56,219 bases of DNA from Bacteroidaceae bacterium (GTDB lineage Bacteria > Bacteroidota > Bacteroidia > Bacteroidales > Bacteroidaceae): positions 1 to 56,219 of the forward strand of contig JAFYPH010000054.1 of the NCBI GenBank assembly GCA_017547585.1, read 5' to 3'. Position numbers and translations under genes: made by a program. The notes below the pieces were generated by a model. It saw nothing but the letters and a program-made list of their open reading frames with translations. It ran no database searches and was not told the DNA's origin. Positions 36,009 to 46,749 of this stretch are shown here, piece after piece. Numbering within the stretch: position 1 is the stretch's first letter; each line of letters opens with the position of its first letter.

Positions 36009-37382
36009 ATGGTTACAAATAGAATGGAACTTTCGGCAGAATTTGTCGAACAGACGAAGGCTCTTTTCGGCGAAGAGCGATATTCTCGATTCTCTTCGGC
36101 TCTCGAGACAGAGCCGGTGGTGAGCGTGCGTCACAATCCCGCGAAACGCGCCGCCGACCTCGGCGGCGAGCTTGTTGCGTGGGCGGGCGATGCCTGCTAT
36201 CTTGACACGCGCCCCCTCTTTACGGCCGACCCTCTTTTTCACGCAGGATGCTACTATGTTCAAGAGGCCTCTTCGATGTTTCTCGAGCAGGTGCTCAAAC
36301 AATATATTGATGCTCCGGTGCGCATGCTCGACCTATGCGCCGCCCCCGGCGGAAAGTCCACGCATGCAATCTCGCTGCTGCCCCAGAGCTCTCTGTTCGT
36401 TGCCAACGAGCCGATGCCTCTGCGTGCAGGTGTTCTTGCCGAGAATGTGATAAAGTGGGGCAGCCCCTCGACGGTTGTCACCCGCAACGAGCCTGCCGAC
36501 TTTGCGCCTTTCAAGGAATTTTTTGATATTATACTCGTCGATGCTCCATGCTCGGGCGAGGGAATGTTCCGCAAGGATGCCCGCGCCGTCTCAATGTGGT
36601 CGCCCGGAAACGTAAAGACCTGCGTGGCGCGTCAGCGTACTATACTCTCGGACATCTGGGGCTCTCTGCGTCCCGGAGGGCTGCTTGTGTACAGCACCTG
36701 CACCTTCAATTCCCACGAGGATGAAGAGATGGTTGCGTGGGTGCGCGACGAGCTTGGAGCCGAGGTTCTTCCCGTTGCCGTCTCTCCCGAGTGGGGAATC
36801 ACCGGCAATCTCACGGGTGGCGATTTTCCCGTCTACCGATTCCTCCCCGGCTTTACCCGTGGCGAGGGATTCTTCCTCGCACTGCTGCGCAAGGATGGCG
36901 ACGGCGAGGTTGCGCAGCCGCGTCCCACACGTTCGCGCCCGACGCCTCTGCCCAAGGCCTGCAACGCAGCCTGCTCGTGGCTGAATGCCCCCGAAAAGTA
37001 TGCTTTTACAGTAGAAAATGATACGGTTGTTGCAGCTCCCCGCGAACATCAAACGGCGATTGCAGCATTGCAGGCGCGTCTGAAGGTGCTGCATAGTGGA
37101 GTGGCCGTCGCCGCTGTAAAGAACAACAAACTGCTGCCGTCGCACAGGCTGGCCATGAGCACCGCCCTCAACCGCGAGGCCTTCCCCGCCGTTGAGCTCA
37201 CCTGCGAGCAGGCTCTTGCCTACCTCCACCGCGAGGCACTCTCCCTGCCCTCGGCCCCCATGGGTGTCATTCTCTTCACATATAAAAATGTCCCCTTGGG
37301 ATTCGCAAAAAATGTCGGCAACAGAGTGAACAACCTCTATCCTGCCGAGTGGCGCATACGTAAAGACCCGATGGAATTTTAA
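36009..37382 (+). CDS. RsmF/NOL1-NOP2-Sun family rRNA cytosine-C5 methyltransferase
   Basis: About 457 residues. The SAM-binding region has LCAAPGGKSTHA, and the catalytic cysteines are in DAPCSGEGMFRKD and YSTCTFN, both typical of m5C RNA methyltransferases of the RsmF subgroup with a C-terminal domain of about 170 residues. It probably modifies 16S rRNA. The start is uncertain: ATG 36009 (next to the promoter box) or ATG 36024 (MELSAEFVEQ). Upstream codons to 35850 run through promoter and repeats and are rejected. Its stop overlaps the next start by one base. Confidence 0.87.
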   Translation: MVTNRMELSAEFVEQTKALFGEERYSRFSSALETEPVVSVRHNPAKRAADLGGELVAWAGDACYLDTRPLFTADPLFHAGCYYVQEASSMFLEQVLKQYIDAPVRMLDLCAAPGGKSTHAISLLPQSSLFVANEPMPLRAGVLAENVIKWGSPSTVVTRNEPADFAPFKEFFDIILVDAPCSGEGMFRKDARAVSMWSPGNVKTCVARQRTILSDIWGSLRPGGLLVYSTCTFNSHEDEEMVAWVRDELGAEVLPVAVSPEWGITGNLTGGDFPVYRFLPGFTRGEGFFLALLRKDGDGEVAQPRPTRSRPTPLPKACNAACSWLNAPEKYAFTVENDTVVAAPREHQTAIAALQARLKVLHSGVAVAAVKNNKLLPSHRLAMSTALNREAFPAVELTCEQALAYLHREALSLPSAPMGVILFTYKNVPLGFAKNVGNRVNNLYPAEWRIRKDPMEF

Positions 37383-39367
37383 TGAAAATAAAAATGCAAC
37401 ATATGAAAAAACTTCTTTTTACACTTTTGGTTTTTGTCGCATCTGCCGTGTATGGACAGATGGAGAATCCTGTGATAATATCCTCTTCGGTTGATGTCGC
37501 GGATGGCGAGGCTACCCTCAAATTCAAGGCCGCCATCGAGTCAGGCTGGCACTTGTATTCTACCGACCTTCCTGCCGGTGGCCCAACCTCGGCAACCGTG
37601 GAGTTCGAGACTCTCGAGGGTGCGCAGCTGCTGGGTACGCTTGTTCCCGGTGCGGGCGAGATTGAGAAAGACGACCCCATCTTTGGAATGAAGGTAAAAT
37701 ACTACGAGAATGAGGCGACCTTTACCCAAAAGGTTAAGTTGCTCGGTGGAAAATATCGCCTTCAGGGCTATCTGCGTTACGGCGCATGCAACGACGAGAC
37801 CTGTCTGCCCCCCACAACCTATGAGTTTGACGTTGAAGGCACTGCCGAGGGTGGCGCAGCTGCTGCGACAGCGCAGCCTGCAAAGAATGACGCGCCCGAC
37901 GCGGCTGCTGACGCAGAGACATTCTCGGCCAATCCCCTGTGGCGCCCCGTAGTAAGTGAGCTTAGCGCTTTTGACAATGTAGGCACAAGCGAGGCTGCGC
38001 GCTCCATGTGGCTCACATTCCTGCTGGGCTTCGGCGGAGGTTTTCTGGCACTTCTCACCCCCTGCGTGTGGCCCATAATCCCCATGACCGTCAGCTTCTT
38101 CCTGAAACGTGCCGGCAATCGCGGAAAGGCTCTGCGCGAGGCAATGCTCTACGGAGTCTCTATTGTGGTAATATATTTGGGCCTCGGCCTTGCAGTGACA
38201 GCAATCTTCGGCGCGAGTGCGCTCAACGCCCTCTCTACGAATGCAATCTTCAACCTGATATTCTTTGCAATGCTGGTGCTTTTCGGCGCCTCGTTCCTCG
38301 GCGGCTTCGAGCTTACGCTCCCCTCGTCGTGGACAAACAGCGTGAACAGTAAGGCCGGCAGCACCACAGGAGTACTCAGCATCTTCCTTATGGCATTTAC
38401 CCTGTCGCTCGTCTCGTTCTCGTGCACAGGCCCCATTATCGGCTTCTTGCTTGTAGAGGTCTCTACCGGCGGCTCGCTCTTCGCTCCCGCCGTGGGAATG
38501 TTGGGCTTCGCATTGGCGCTCGCCCTTCCCTTTACAATCTTTGCACTCTTCCCCTCGATGCTCAAGCAGGTGCCCCGCTCGGGTGGATGGATGAATGTCG
38601 TGAAGGTTACCCTCGGCTTTATCGAGCTTGCCTTTGCGCTTAAATTCCTCTCTGTTGCCGACCTCTCCTACGGCTGGGGAATACTCGACCGTGAGGTCTT
38701 CCTCGCCCTGTGGATAGTGCTTTTCGCACTCTTGGGCCTTTATCTTTTGAATGTAATACATTTCCCCCACGACGACGCCGAGGAGCGCAAGACTACCGTT
38801 CCGCGTTTCTTCCTTGCCGTAGCGTCGCTCGCATTCTCTATCTATATGATTCCCGGCCTTTGGGGCGCGCCCTGTAAGGCAGTGAGCGCCTTTGCTCCCC
38901 CCATGTGGACACAGGATTTCAGCCTCGTCGACAATGAGGTTCATGCTCACTTCAACAACTACGACGAGGGAATGGAGTATGCACGCATCAGCGGAAAGCC
39001 TGTGCTTCTCGACTTTACAGGCTACGGCTGCGTAAACTGCCGCAAGATGGAGTCGGCAGTGTGGACCGACGATCGCGTCTCGGAAATGTTGCGCGACGAC
39101 TATGTGCTCATCACTCTCTTCGTCGACGACAAGACTCCGCTCGCCCAGCCTGTGACGGTTGTCGAGCAGGGCGTCGAGCGCAAGCTGCGCACCGTGGGCG
39201 ACAAATGGAGCTACCTGCAGCGCTACAAGTTCGGTGCGAATGCCCAGCCCTTCTATGTGCCCGTCGACAACGAGGGCGCTCCGCTCGCCGGCTCATACTC
39301 CTATAATGAAGATATTCAGGCGTATATAGACTTTTTGAAGCAGGGACTCTCTAACTATAAAAAATAA
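37382..39367 (+). CDS. dsbD: Thiol:disulfide interchange protein DsbD
   Basis: The 661-residue membrane protein carries electrons from cytoplasmic thioredoxin to the periplasm. All three cysteine pairs are visible: ACNDETC in the N-terminal domain (about residue 140), LLTPCVWP and FSCTGP in the membrane domain, and GCVNCRKM in the C-terminal thioredoxin fold. About eight hydrophobic helices lie between 215 and 505. The signal peptide begins at MKKLLFTLLVF; the ATG at 37403 is the likelier start than the overlapping ATG at 37382. Coupling to the rsmF-like gene is by position only. Confidence 0.9.
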   Translation: MKIKMQHMKKLLFTLLVFVASAVYGQMENPVIISSSVDVADGEATLKFKAAIESGWHLYSTDLPAGGPTSATVEFETLEGAQLLGTLVPGAGEIEKDDPIFGMKVKYYENEATFTQKVKLLGGKYRLQGYLRYGACNDETCLPPTTYEFDVEGTAEGGAAAATAQPAKNDAPDAAADAETFSANPLWRPVVSELSAFDNVGTSEAARSMWLTFLLGFGGGFLALLTPCVWPIIPMTVSFFLKRAGNRGKALREAMLYGVSIVVIYLGLGLAVTAIFGASALNALSTNAIFNLIFFAMLVLFGASFLGGFELTLPSSWTNSVNSKAGSTTGVLSIFLMAFTLSLVSFSCTGPIIGFLLVEVSTGGSLFAPAVGMLGFALALALPFTIFALFPSMLKQVPRSGGWMNVVKVTLGFIELAFALKFLSVADLSYGWGILDREVFLALWIVLFALLGLYLLNVIHFPHDDAEERKTTVPRFFLAVASLAFSIYMIPGLWGAPCKAVSAFAPPMWTQDFSLVDNEVHAHFNNYDEGMEYARISGKPVLLDFTGYGCVNCRKMESAVWTDDRVSEMLRDDYVLITLFVDDKTPLAQPVTVVEQGVERKLRTVGDKWSYLQRYKFGANAQPFYVPVDNEGAPLAGSYSYNEDIQAYIDFLKQGLSNYKK

Positions 39368-39461
39368 TAGCTTGCACGCATAATGCTCAAACAGGCAATT
39401 AAATTCGTTAGTTTGGAGAATTTGTATTAATTTTGTACGTTTGGATGCAATCAATACTACT

Positions 39462-40976
39462 ATGAATGAAACATCGTTGTTAAATAATATATTCAGGCTC
39501 AGAGCCAAAAAAATAGATAAGTTTGCAACCGAGGCCGAGGCTATACAGCACAAGGTGCTGATGAATCTGGTAAAGACTGCTTCGGACACAGAGTGGGGAC
39601 ACAAACACAATTACTCGTCCATGCGTGGTTATGAGGATTTTGCCGCAAATGTGGGCGTGCAGGACTATGAATCGCTCAAAGGATACATCGACCGCATGCG
39701 TCACGGCGAGCGCGACGTGCTGTGGCGCGGTGCCTGTCGCTGGTACGCAAAGTCATCGGGTACCACCAACGACAAAAGTAAGTTTATCCCCGTCACTGCC
39801 GACGGCCTCAAGACTGTACACTATGCAGGCGGACGCGACTCTGTTTCACTCTATCTGCGTCTGAATCCCAAGAGCCGCATCTTCTCGGGTAAGGCTCTTA
39901 TCCTCGGCGGCAGCCACGCACCCAACTACAACCTCCCCAACTCTCTGGTGGGCGACCTCAGCGCCATTCTCATCGAGAATATAATGCCGCTGGTGAATCT
40001 GGTGCGTGTGCCCGGCAAGAAGATTGCCCTGCTGAGCGACTTCGAGGAGAAGATGGACAAGATTGCGCGCACAACCTGCAAGGCAAACGTAACAAATATT
40101 TCAGGCGTCCCCTCGTGGATGATGGCAGTGCTCAAGCATATGCTCGACATTACCGGAAAAAAGAGCGTCGACGAAATTTGGCCCAACCTCGAAATGTTCT
40201 TCCACGGCGGAGTAGCCTTCACTCCCTACCGCGAGCAGTATCATCAGCTTATAAAGAGCCCCAATATGCACTATATGGAGACATATAATGCGAGCGAAGG
40301 CTTCTTCGGCATTCAGAATGACTTTGCCGACCCCTCGATGTTGCTGATGATAGACTACGGAGTATTCTACGAATTTATCCCCTTCGAAGAGCTCGATTCG
40401 CCCACGCCCAAGGTAGTGCCTTTGTGGGACGTAGAGGTGGGCCGCAACTATGCAATGCTCATAAGCACCACCTGCGGATTGTGGCGTTACATGATTGGCG
40501 ACACGGTGCGTTTCACAAGCAAAGATCCCTATAAATTTGTGATTACCGGCCGAACCAAACATTTCATCAATGCGTTTGGAGAAGAGCTCATCGTGGACAA
40601 TGCCGAGCAGGGCCTCGCAAAGGCCTGCGAAGCTACCGGCGCACAGGTTGCCGACTACACAGCCGCTCCCGTATATATGGACGCCGAGGCACGTTGCCGC
40701 CACCAGTGGCTCATAGAATTCTCGCAGAAGCCCGACTCGCTCGAGCGTTTCGCCGAGGTACTCGACAGCTCTTTGCAGCAGATAAACTCCGACTACGAAG
40801 CCAAACGTTACAAGGATATCACCCTGCAGGCACTCGAAGTGGTGGTTGCACGCGACAACCTCTTCAACGATTGGCTCAAAGGCAAAGGCAAGCTGGGCGG
40901 ACAGCACAAGGTGCCTCGTCTGAGCAACAGCCGCGACCACATTAACGAACTTCTCGCAATGAACGACCAGCAGTAA
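39462..40976 (+). CDS. GH3 auxin-responsive promoter family (acyl-adenylate) protein
   Basis: The 504-residue protein belongs to the GH3 family (Pfam GH3), adenylating enzymes that in plants conjugate amino acids to hormones. The ATP-binding loop YAKSSGTTNDKSKFIPVT is at about 95-112 and METYNASEGFFGIQ is the second core motif. Bacterial members are common in Bacteroidetes, with unknown substrate. The start at ATG 39462 follows a TAATTTTG box (39428-39435); a TTG at 39441 is possible but lies next to the promoter. It is followed 61 bases later by the lipoprotein gene. Confidence 0.85.
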   Translation: MNETSLLNNIFRLRAKKIDKFATEAEAIQHKVLMNLVKTASDTEWGHKHNYSSMRGYEDFAANVGVQDYESLKGYIDRMRHGERDVLWRGACRWYAKSSGTTNDKSKFIPVTADGLKTVHYAGGRDSVSLYLRLNPKSRIFSGKALILGGSHAPNYNLPNSLVGDLSAILIENIMPLVNLVRVPGKKIALLSDFEEKMDKIARTTCKANVTNISGVPSWMMAVLKHMLDITGKKSVDEIWPNLEMFFHGGVAFTPYREQYHQLIKSPNMHYMETYNASEGFFGIQNDFADPSMLLMIDYGVFYEFIPFEELDSPTPKVVPLWDVEVGRNYAMLISTTCGLWRYMIGDTVRFTSKDPYKFVITGRTKHFINAFGEELIVDNAEQGLAKACEATGAQVADYTAAPVYMDAEARCRHQWLIEFSQKPDSLERFAEVLDSSLQQINSDYEAKRYKDITLQALEVVVARDNLFNDWLKGKGKLGGQHKVPRLSNSRDHINELLAMNDQQ

Positions 40977-41037
40977 CAGCTTGTCTACGTTGCTGTAAAT
41001 GAATATTTAAGAACAACAATAAAAGTCACCTAAAAAG

Positions 41038-42957
41038 ATGTCTGTTAAAAATTTCGCCATATATACAATATTGCTGCTGTTGGCAGCATGTGCGAGCATG
41101 GGCACGCCCGACGGCGGACCCTATGATGAGGCATCGCCGGTGTTCCTCACCTCCACTCCGCAAGCCAATGCCCTGAATGTAAAGGAGAATAAGGTGGTGC
41201 TCGAGTTTGACGAGTTTGTGAAACTGCAGAATGCCTACGAGAAGATAGTAGTCTCTCCGCCGCAGATACAGCAGCCCGAAATAAAGGTAAACGGCAAGCG
41301 TATTACAGTGGAGCTTTTCGACACCCTGAAACCCTCGACCACCTACACAATAGACTTCAACGATGCCATCGTCGACAACAACGAGGGCAATCCTCTTGAG
41401 GCCTTCTCGTTTGTCTTCTCCACCGGCGACAATGTCGATACTCTCGGAGTCTCGGGCACTGTCCTCGATGCTTCCGACCTCGAGCCCATAAAAGGAATGC
41501 TTGTGGGCCTGCACAGCGACCACTCGGACAGCGCATTCATGAAGAAACCCTTCGAGCGCATTTCGCGTACCGACAGCCGCGGACGTTTCGCCATGCGCGG
41601 CGTTGCCCCCGGAAAATACCGCATATATGCTCTTGCCGATGCTAACGGAAACTACCGCTTCGACCAGAAGAGCGAGAAGATTGCCTACCTCGATTCGTTG
41701 GTAGTGCCCTTTTCGACACCCGCGTGGCGCAACGACACAGTGTGGCACGACAGCATCACCATCGACACAATCAAGCGTGTACACTACATGCGTCTGCGTC
41801 CCGACGACATTGTGCTGCGTGCGTTCAGCGTGCCCATGAAGCAGCAGTATATTGTAAAGAATCCCCGCGACAAGCACAATATTTTCAAGCTCTTCTTTGC
41901 CGAGCCTCTCGACACATTGCCCCAGGTGCGCGGCCTCGATTTTGAATCGTCCGACGCATTTGTGGTTGAGCGCAACGCAACGAACGACACCCTCACATAT
42001 TGGCTCAAGGACAGCCTCATCTACTACAGAGACACATTGACGGTCGAGGTTACCTACCTTGCGCCCGACTCGATGGAGAATTATGTTCCCCACTCAGACA
42101 CTCTGAGACTCGTGCCTCGCAAGAGCCGCGAGAAGATTCTCGCCGAGGAGAAAAAGCTATTCGAGGAGAGCGAGAAAGAGTTTCTCAAGAGCGCCCGTCG
42201 CCGCAAAGATTACGACAAGGACAACCCTCCGAAATATATTCCCCCCACGCCCAAACTCGACGTAAAGTCGCGCAGCGGATTCTCCATGGACGTGAACAAC
42301 GACTTTAAAATATATTTCGAAGAGCCTGTGAGCAGCATCGACACTGCGGCCATACACCTCTATCAGGTAATAGACTCAGTGCAGCACCCCATTCCCTACG
42401 TGTTCCGTCAGTCGCCCGACAATATACGCGAGTATATTATCTACGCCGAGTGGCGCCCCGAAAAAGAGTATAAGCTGGCAATAGACTCGGCTGCCTTTAG
42501 AGGACTCTACGGCCATGCGTCCGACCGCTTCGAGCAGACACTGAAGTTCCGCTCGCTCGACGAATATTCTACGCTGCGTCTCAATATCCCAGGAACGGGC
42601 AACAGAGCAGTAGTCGAGCTTCTCAATAACAGCGGCCTGCCCGTGGCGAGCCAGAAGACCGAGAACAACCGTTGCACATTCTTCTTTGTAGCCCCCGGAA
42701 AGTACTATATGCGACTCTTCATGGACGACAATGGCAACGGAAAGTGGGATTCGGGCAATTACGAGAATAAGCAACAGCCCGAAGAGGTCTGCTACTATCC
42801 TCGTATGATAGAGCTTCGTGCGATGTTCGAGTACGACCAGGATGATTGGAACATCAATCTTGCGCCCAATCATCAGAAACCTCTTGCAATCACGAAACAG
42901 AAACCCGACAGGGAACGCGTCAAACGTAACAGAAACGCCGAACGTAAATTTAAATGA
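41038..42957 (+). CDS. Lipoprotein with SbsA-type Ig-like domain
   Basis: The 639-residue protein has a lipoprotein signal (Cys18 in LLAAC). An N-terminal Ig-like domain of the SbsA type (about 35-135) is followed by a carboxypeptidase-regulatory-like segment (VSGTVLDASDLEPIKGMLVGL, with RGVAPGKYRIYALAD) and further beta-domains. A charged helical stretch lies at about 365-395 (EEKKLFEESEKEFLK). Such proteins are conserved single-copy envelope lipoproteins in Bacteroidetes without assigned function. It overlaps the next gene by 4 bases. Confidence 0.78.
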   Translation: MSVKNFAIYTILLLLAACASMGTPDGGPYDEASPVFLTSTPQANALNVKENKVVLEFDEFVKLQNAYEKIVVSPPQIQQPEIKVNGKRITVELFDTLKPSTTYTIDFNDAIVDNNEGNPLEAFSFVFSTGDNVDTLGVSGTVLDASDLEPIKGMLVGLHSDHSDSAFMKKPFERISRTDSRGRFAMRGVAPGKYRIYALADANGNYRFDQKSEKIAYLDSLVVPFSTPAWRNDTVWHDSITIDTIKRVHYMRLRPDDIVLRAFSVPMKQQYIVKNPRDKHNIFKLFFAEPLDTLPQVRGLDFESSDAFVVERNATNDTLTYWLKDSLIYYRDTLTVEVTYLAPDSMENYVPHSDTLRLVPRKSREKILAEEKKLFEESEKEFLKSARRRKDYDKDNPPKYIPPTPKLDVKSRSGFSMDVNNDFKIYFEEPVSSIDTAAIHLYQVIDSVQHPIPYVFRQSPDNIREYIIYAEWRPEKEYKLAIDSAAFRGLYGHASDRFEQTLKFRSLDEYSTLRLNIPGTGNRAVVELLNNSGLPVASQKTENNRCTFFFVAPGKYYMRLFMDDNGNGKWDSGNYENKQQPEEVCYYPRMIELRAMFEYDQDDWNINLAPNHQKPLAITKQKPDRERVKRNRNAERKFK

Positions 42958-43802
42958 TGATGAAAAAGTTGATGAAAATATTTCTGCTTCTTGCCGTTGC
43001 ACAGCTCTTTGCGCTGCCTGCAGCCGAGGCGCAGAATACAATATTAAAAACCGCGCCCGCATTCAAGGCCGGCGAGACACTCAAGTGCAACCTCTATTTC
43101 AATTGGAAGTTCGTGTGGGTGCGCGCAGGCGACGCCAGCCTCATAATACGCGACACGGTGTTCGAGGGAAAGAAGGCAATGGCAATGTCGTTGCTCAGCA
43201 CCACCAACAGCCGCGCCGACAAATTCTTCAAGATGCGCGACACGCTGACAACAATCTTCTCTCCTGACATGCGCCCACTTTATTACCACAAGGCATCATT
43301 TGAGGGTAAACGCTACTATCTTAACCAAGCATGGTACGACTATAGCACTCCGGGCAGTATAAAAATCAATCAAAGTTACCGCCGTGACAAAGAGCCTGTA
43401 ATCACACGCATGGACTACAGCACGACACCCGTCTACGACATGATGAGTCTGCTCGCTTATGCCCGTACCATAGATTTTTCGTCCATGAAAGAGGGACAGC
43501 GACTCACCTTCCCCGTGGCAACAGGCAAACGCATAGAGCCGCAGTATCTTGTCTACCGTGGAAAGACGGTAATGGAGAACGACAATGACGTAAAATACAA
43601 CTGTATAACCGTTTCGCTTGTGAAAATCGACTCGAAGGGTCGCGAGCGCAGCATCATAAATTTCCATGTTACGGACGATGAAAATAAGCTGCCCATTCTG
43701 CTTGACCTTACCCTGAACTTCGGCTCGGCAAAGGCGAAACTCTCAAGCTACAGAGGATTGCTCTATCCTATAATGCCCGCAGTGACTAAAAACAAAAAAT
43801 AA
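42954..43802 (+). CDS. DUF3108 domain periplasmic protein
   Basis: The 282-residue protein has a cleavable signal peptide (about 1-26, ending ALPAAEA) and a DUF3108 domain (FKAGETLKCNLYFNWKFVWVRAGDASL). DUF3108 members are beta-barrel-like envelope proteins with no firm role. It overlaps the preceding Ig-like lipoprotein by 4 bases (ATGA), so the two are made together and may act together. Confidence 0.8.
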   Translation: MMMKKLMKIFLLLAVAQLFALPAAEAQNTILKTAPAFKAGETLKCNLYFNWKFVWVRAGDASLIIRDTVFEGKKAMAMSLLSTTNSRADKFFKMRDTLTTIFSPDMRPLYYHKASFEGKRYYLNQAWYDYSTPGSIKINQSYRRDKEPVITRMDYSTTPVYDMMSLLAYARTIDFSSMKEGQRLTFPVATGKRIEPQYLVYRGKTVMENDNDVKYNCITVSLVKIDSKGRERSIINFHVTDDENKLPILLDLTLNFGSAKAKLSSYRGLLYPIMPAVTKNKK

Positions 43803-43829
43803 GAATATAAACAGATAAATATATTTTCT

Positions 43830-45305
43830 ATGGAGAACAAATTGATGATATATAATACGCTGACGCGTAAGAAAGAGGAGTTTGTGCCCCTGCACGCTCC
43901 CAATGTAGGTCTCTACGTTTGCGGCCCCACAGTCTATGGCGACGCCCATCTGGGACACGCACGCCCCGCAATCACCTTCGACGTGCTTTTCAGATACCTC
44001 ACGAATCTCGGTTACAAGGTGCGCTACGTGCGCAACATCACCGATGTTGGTCACCTTGAGCACGATGCAGACGAGGGCGAGGACAAGATTGCAAAGAAGG
44101 CTCGTCTCGAACAGCTTGAGCCCATGGAGGTTGTGCAGTACTACACACTGCGCTACCACAAGGCAATGGAGGCTCTCAACGTGCTTCCTCCCAGCATCGA
44201 GCCTCACGCGTCTGGACACATTATCGAGCAGATAGAGCTTGTAAAAGAGATTATCGACAACGGCTTTGCATACGTCAGCGAAGGCTCTGTATATTTCGAT
44301 GTTGCGAAATACGACAAGGCCCACCACTATGGCATTCTCTCGGGACGCAACCTCGAGGATGTGCTCAACACCACCCGCGAGCTCGACGGACAGAGCGAGA
44401 AACGCAATCCCGCCGACTTCGCCCTCTGGAAGTGTGCACAGCCCGAGCATATTATGCGCTGGCCCTCACCCTGGAGCGACGGATTCCCCGGATGGCACTG
44501 CGAGTGTACAGCCATGGGACGCAAATACCTTGGCGAGGAGTTCGACATTCACGGCGGAGGAATGGATCTTGTCTTCCCCCACCATGAGTGCGAGATTGCA
44601 CAGGGTGTAGCATCTATGGGCCATCAGGTAGTTAAATATTGGATGCACAACAATATGATTACCATCAACGGCACGAAGATGGGAAAATCTCTCGGAAACT
44701 TCATCACACTTTCCGAGTTCTTCGAGGGTACACACAAACTGCTCGCGCAGGCCTACTCGCCCATGACCATCCGTTTCTTCATCTTGCAGGCACACTACCG
44801 CAGCACCGTCGACTTCAGCAACGACGCGCTGCAGGCATCCGAGAAGGGATTGCAGCGTCTGCTCGATGCGCTGAACACACTCAACGGCCTCACAGCCGGT
44901 GGCGAGACAACCGTAGAGGTCTCTTCTTTGCGCAAAAAATGTTACGATGCAATGAACGACGACATGAACACTGCGCTTGTAATTTCGCATCTGTTCGACG
45001 CGTCGCGCGCCATCAACCAGATTGCCGACAAGAAGGCTACAATCTCGGCAGCCGACCTCGCCGAGCTTAAAGAGACATTCTCGCTCTTTATGTTCGACAT
45101 CCTCGGACTCAAAGAGGAGAAAGGTTCGTCGGGTGGTCGCGAAGAGGCATTCGGCAAGGTTGTGGATATGTTGCTCGAGCAGCGTCTCGTTGCAAAGGCC
45201 AACAAAGATTGGGCAACCAGCGACAAGATTCGCGACACTCTTGCTGCTCTCGGCTTCGAGATTAAAGACACAAAAGATGGCTCAACCTGGAAATTGAACC
45301 GATGA
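43830..45305 (+). CDS. cysS: Cysteinyl-tRNA synthetase
   Basis: The 491-residue class I synthetase charges tRNA-Cys. [18 protein letters not shown] holds the HIGH motif (HLGH) and the zinc cysteine, and KMGKSLGNF is the KMSKS loop. WHCECTAMG contains a zinc ligand. The C-terminal anticodon domain ends with TKDGSTWKL. It overlaps the M28 peptidase gene by 4 bases. Confidence 0.97.
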   Translation: MENKLMIYNTLTRKKEEFVPLHAPNVGLYVCGPTVYGDAHLGHARPAITFDVLFRYLTNLGYKVRYVRNITDVGHLEHDADEGEDKIAKKARLEQLEPMEVVQYYTLRYHKAMEALNVLPPSIEPHASGHIIEQIELVKEIIDNGFAYVSEGSVYFDVAKYDKAHHYGILSGRNLEDVLNTTRELDGQSEKRNPADFALWKCAQPEHIMRWPSPWSDGFPGWHCECTAMGRKYLGEEFDIHGGGMDLVFPHHECEIAQGVASMGHQVVKYWMHNNMITINGTKMGKSLGNFITLSEFFEGTHKLLAQAYSPMTIRFFILQAHYRSTVDFSNDALQASEKGLQRLLDALNTLNGLTAGGETTVEVSSLRKKCYDAMNDDMNTALVISHLFDASRAINQIADKKATISAADLAELKETFSLFMFDILGLKEEKGSSGGREEAFGKVVDMLLEQRLVAKANKDWATSDKIRDTLAALGFEIKDTKDGSTWKLNR

Positions 45306-46312
45306 TAAAATACCTTATACATCCATTGCTCTTTTTATCGGTGGCGCTCGTCGTTGCGTGCGGCGGCTCCCCGAAAGGCAGTGCCCCTGCGCCTGTGGCG
45401 CAGGAGAGTGTGGCTGTTCAGCTGCCCCGTTTCGATGCTGACAGCGCCTATGCTTTTGTCGAGGCCCAGGTGAACTTCGGCCCTCGCGTGCCCAACAGCG
45501 CCGAGCATCGTGCCTGTGGCGACTATCTTGAAAGTATGCTCAAAGGCTACGGAGCCGAGGTTGTCAGCCAGACGATGGAGCTTGTTGCCTACGATGGCAC
45601 AAAGTTGCAGGCGCGTAACATTGTCGGTCAGTTTCAGCCCGAGAAGAAAAAGCGTGTGATGCTCTGCGCCCATTGGGACAGCCGTCCGTGGGCCGACTCC
45701 GACCCCGACGCATCGAAGCACCGTACCCCCATTCTTGGAGCCAACGACGGAGCCAGCGGCGTGGGCGTTCTTTTAGAGATTGCCCGTCTGCTTGCGGCTG
45801 CTCCCACAGAGGTGGGCATCGACATTATATTCTTCGACGCCGAGGACTACGGCACCCACAATGCCGACGACGACCCTTCGCGCGAGACTATGGACCACTC
45901 GTGGGCTCTCGGCTCGCAATATTGGTCGCGTCGTCCCCACAAGAGCGACTACAATGCCCGCTACGGAATCCTGCTCGACCTTGTCGGCGCTCCCGGCTCG
46001 ACATTCTATCAAGAGGGAATCTCGCTTGCATACGCGGGCTCTCTTGTCGAGAAAATATGGAACGCGGCACACAAGGCCGGCCACGCAAAATATTTCGTGA
46101 AAGAGAAGGGTGGTTACGCTACCGACGACCACTACTATGTGAACGAGTTTATGGGACTGCCCTGTGTGGATATTATAAATTATGACCAAGATAGCGAGAA
46201 TGGCTTCGGCAAATATCATCATACTATAAAGGATGACATGGGCTGGATCGACCGCGAGACACTGAAGGCTGTGGGCGAGACTGTTGTCGCTGTAATATAT
46301 AATGAGAAATAA
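45302..46312 (+). CDS. M28 family zinc peptidase / glutaminyl cyclase-like lipoprotein
   Basis: The 336-residue protein has a lipoprotein signal (Cys20 in LVVAC) and an M28 fold. [24 protein letters not shown] and FFDAEDYG supply the two-zinc ligands in the order His, Asp, Glu/Asp, and [12 protein letters not shown] gives the last. Bacteroidetes relatives include glutaminyl-peptide cyclotransferases, which match this motif set better than true aminopeptidases. It is coupled to cysS upstream and its stop shares one base with the sufE start. Confidence 0.85.
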   Translation: MIKYLIHPLLFLSVALVVACGGSPKGSAPAPVAQESVAVQLPRFDADSAYAFVEAQVNFGPRVPNSAEHRACGDYLESMLKGYGAEVVSQTMELVAYDGTKLQARNIVGQFQPEKKKRVMLCAHWDSRPWADSDPDASKHRTPILGANDGASGVGVLLEIARLLAAAPTEVGIDIIFFDAEDYGTHNADDDPSRETMDHSWALGSQYWSRRPHKSDYNARYGILLDLVGAPGSTFYQEGISLAYAGSLVEKIWNAAHKAGHAKYFVKEKGGYATDDHYYVNEFMGLPCVDIINYDQDSENGFGKYHHTIKDDMGWIDRETLKAVGETVVAVIYNEK

Positions 46313-46743
46313 TGAGTACAATAAAAGATAAACAAGAGGAGATTATAGAGGAGTTCAACTCCTTTGACGACTGGATGGACCGCTACCAACTGCTCATTGA
46401 CCTTGGTGGCGAACAGCCGCCGCTCGACGAGCAGTACAAGAGCGACAGCAACCTCATCGAGGGCTGCCAGAGCCGCGTGTGGCTGCAGGCCGACCTTATG
46501 CCCGACGGCACCGTGCGCTTCCTCGCCGAGAGCGACGCGCTCATTGTTAAGGGAATCGTCTCGCTGCTTGTGAAGGTCTATTCGGGACACACTCCCGACG
46601 AAATTCTCGACAACGAGCCATATTTCGTCGAGGCCATAGGACTGAAAGAACATCTTTCACCCACGCGCAGCAACGGCCTTGTGGCAATGATTAAGCAGAT
46701 GAAAATGTATGCGCTGGCTTTTAAGACCAAGCAAGGATTATAA
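46312..46743 (+). CDS. sufE: SufE family Fe-S cluster assembly protein
   Basis: The 143-residue protein accepts persulfide sulfur from the cysteine desulfurase SufS. The active cysteine lies in LIEGCQSRVWLQ at about residue 51, and HLSPTRSNGL near the end is the conserved helix. No sufS or other suf genes are in the window. It is the last gene of the plus-strand run and is followed by a convergent gene after 6 bases. Confidence 0.92.
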   Translation: MSTIKDKQEEIIEEFNSFDDWMDRYQLLIDLGGEQPPLDEQYKSDSNLIEGCQSRVWLQADLMPDGTVRFLAESDALIVKGIVSLLVKVYSGHTPDEILDNEPYFVEAIGLKEHLSPTRSNGLVAMIKQMKMYALAFKTKQGL

Positions 46744-46749
46744 ACAGAC

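Noticed and set aside
37541-38950. 469-residue open frame antisense to dsbD
   Set aside because: It is rich in Glu/Gly/Cys from reversed codons and has no motif; dsbD has all expected cysteine pairs.
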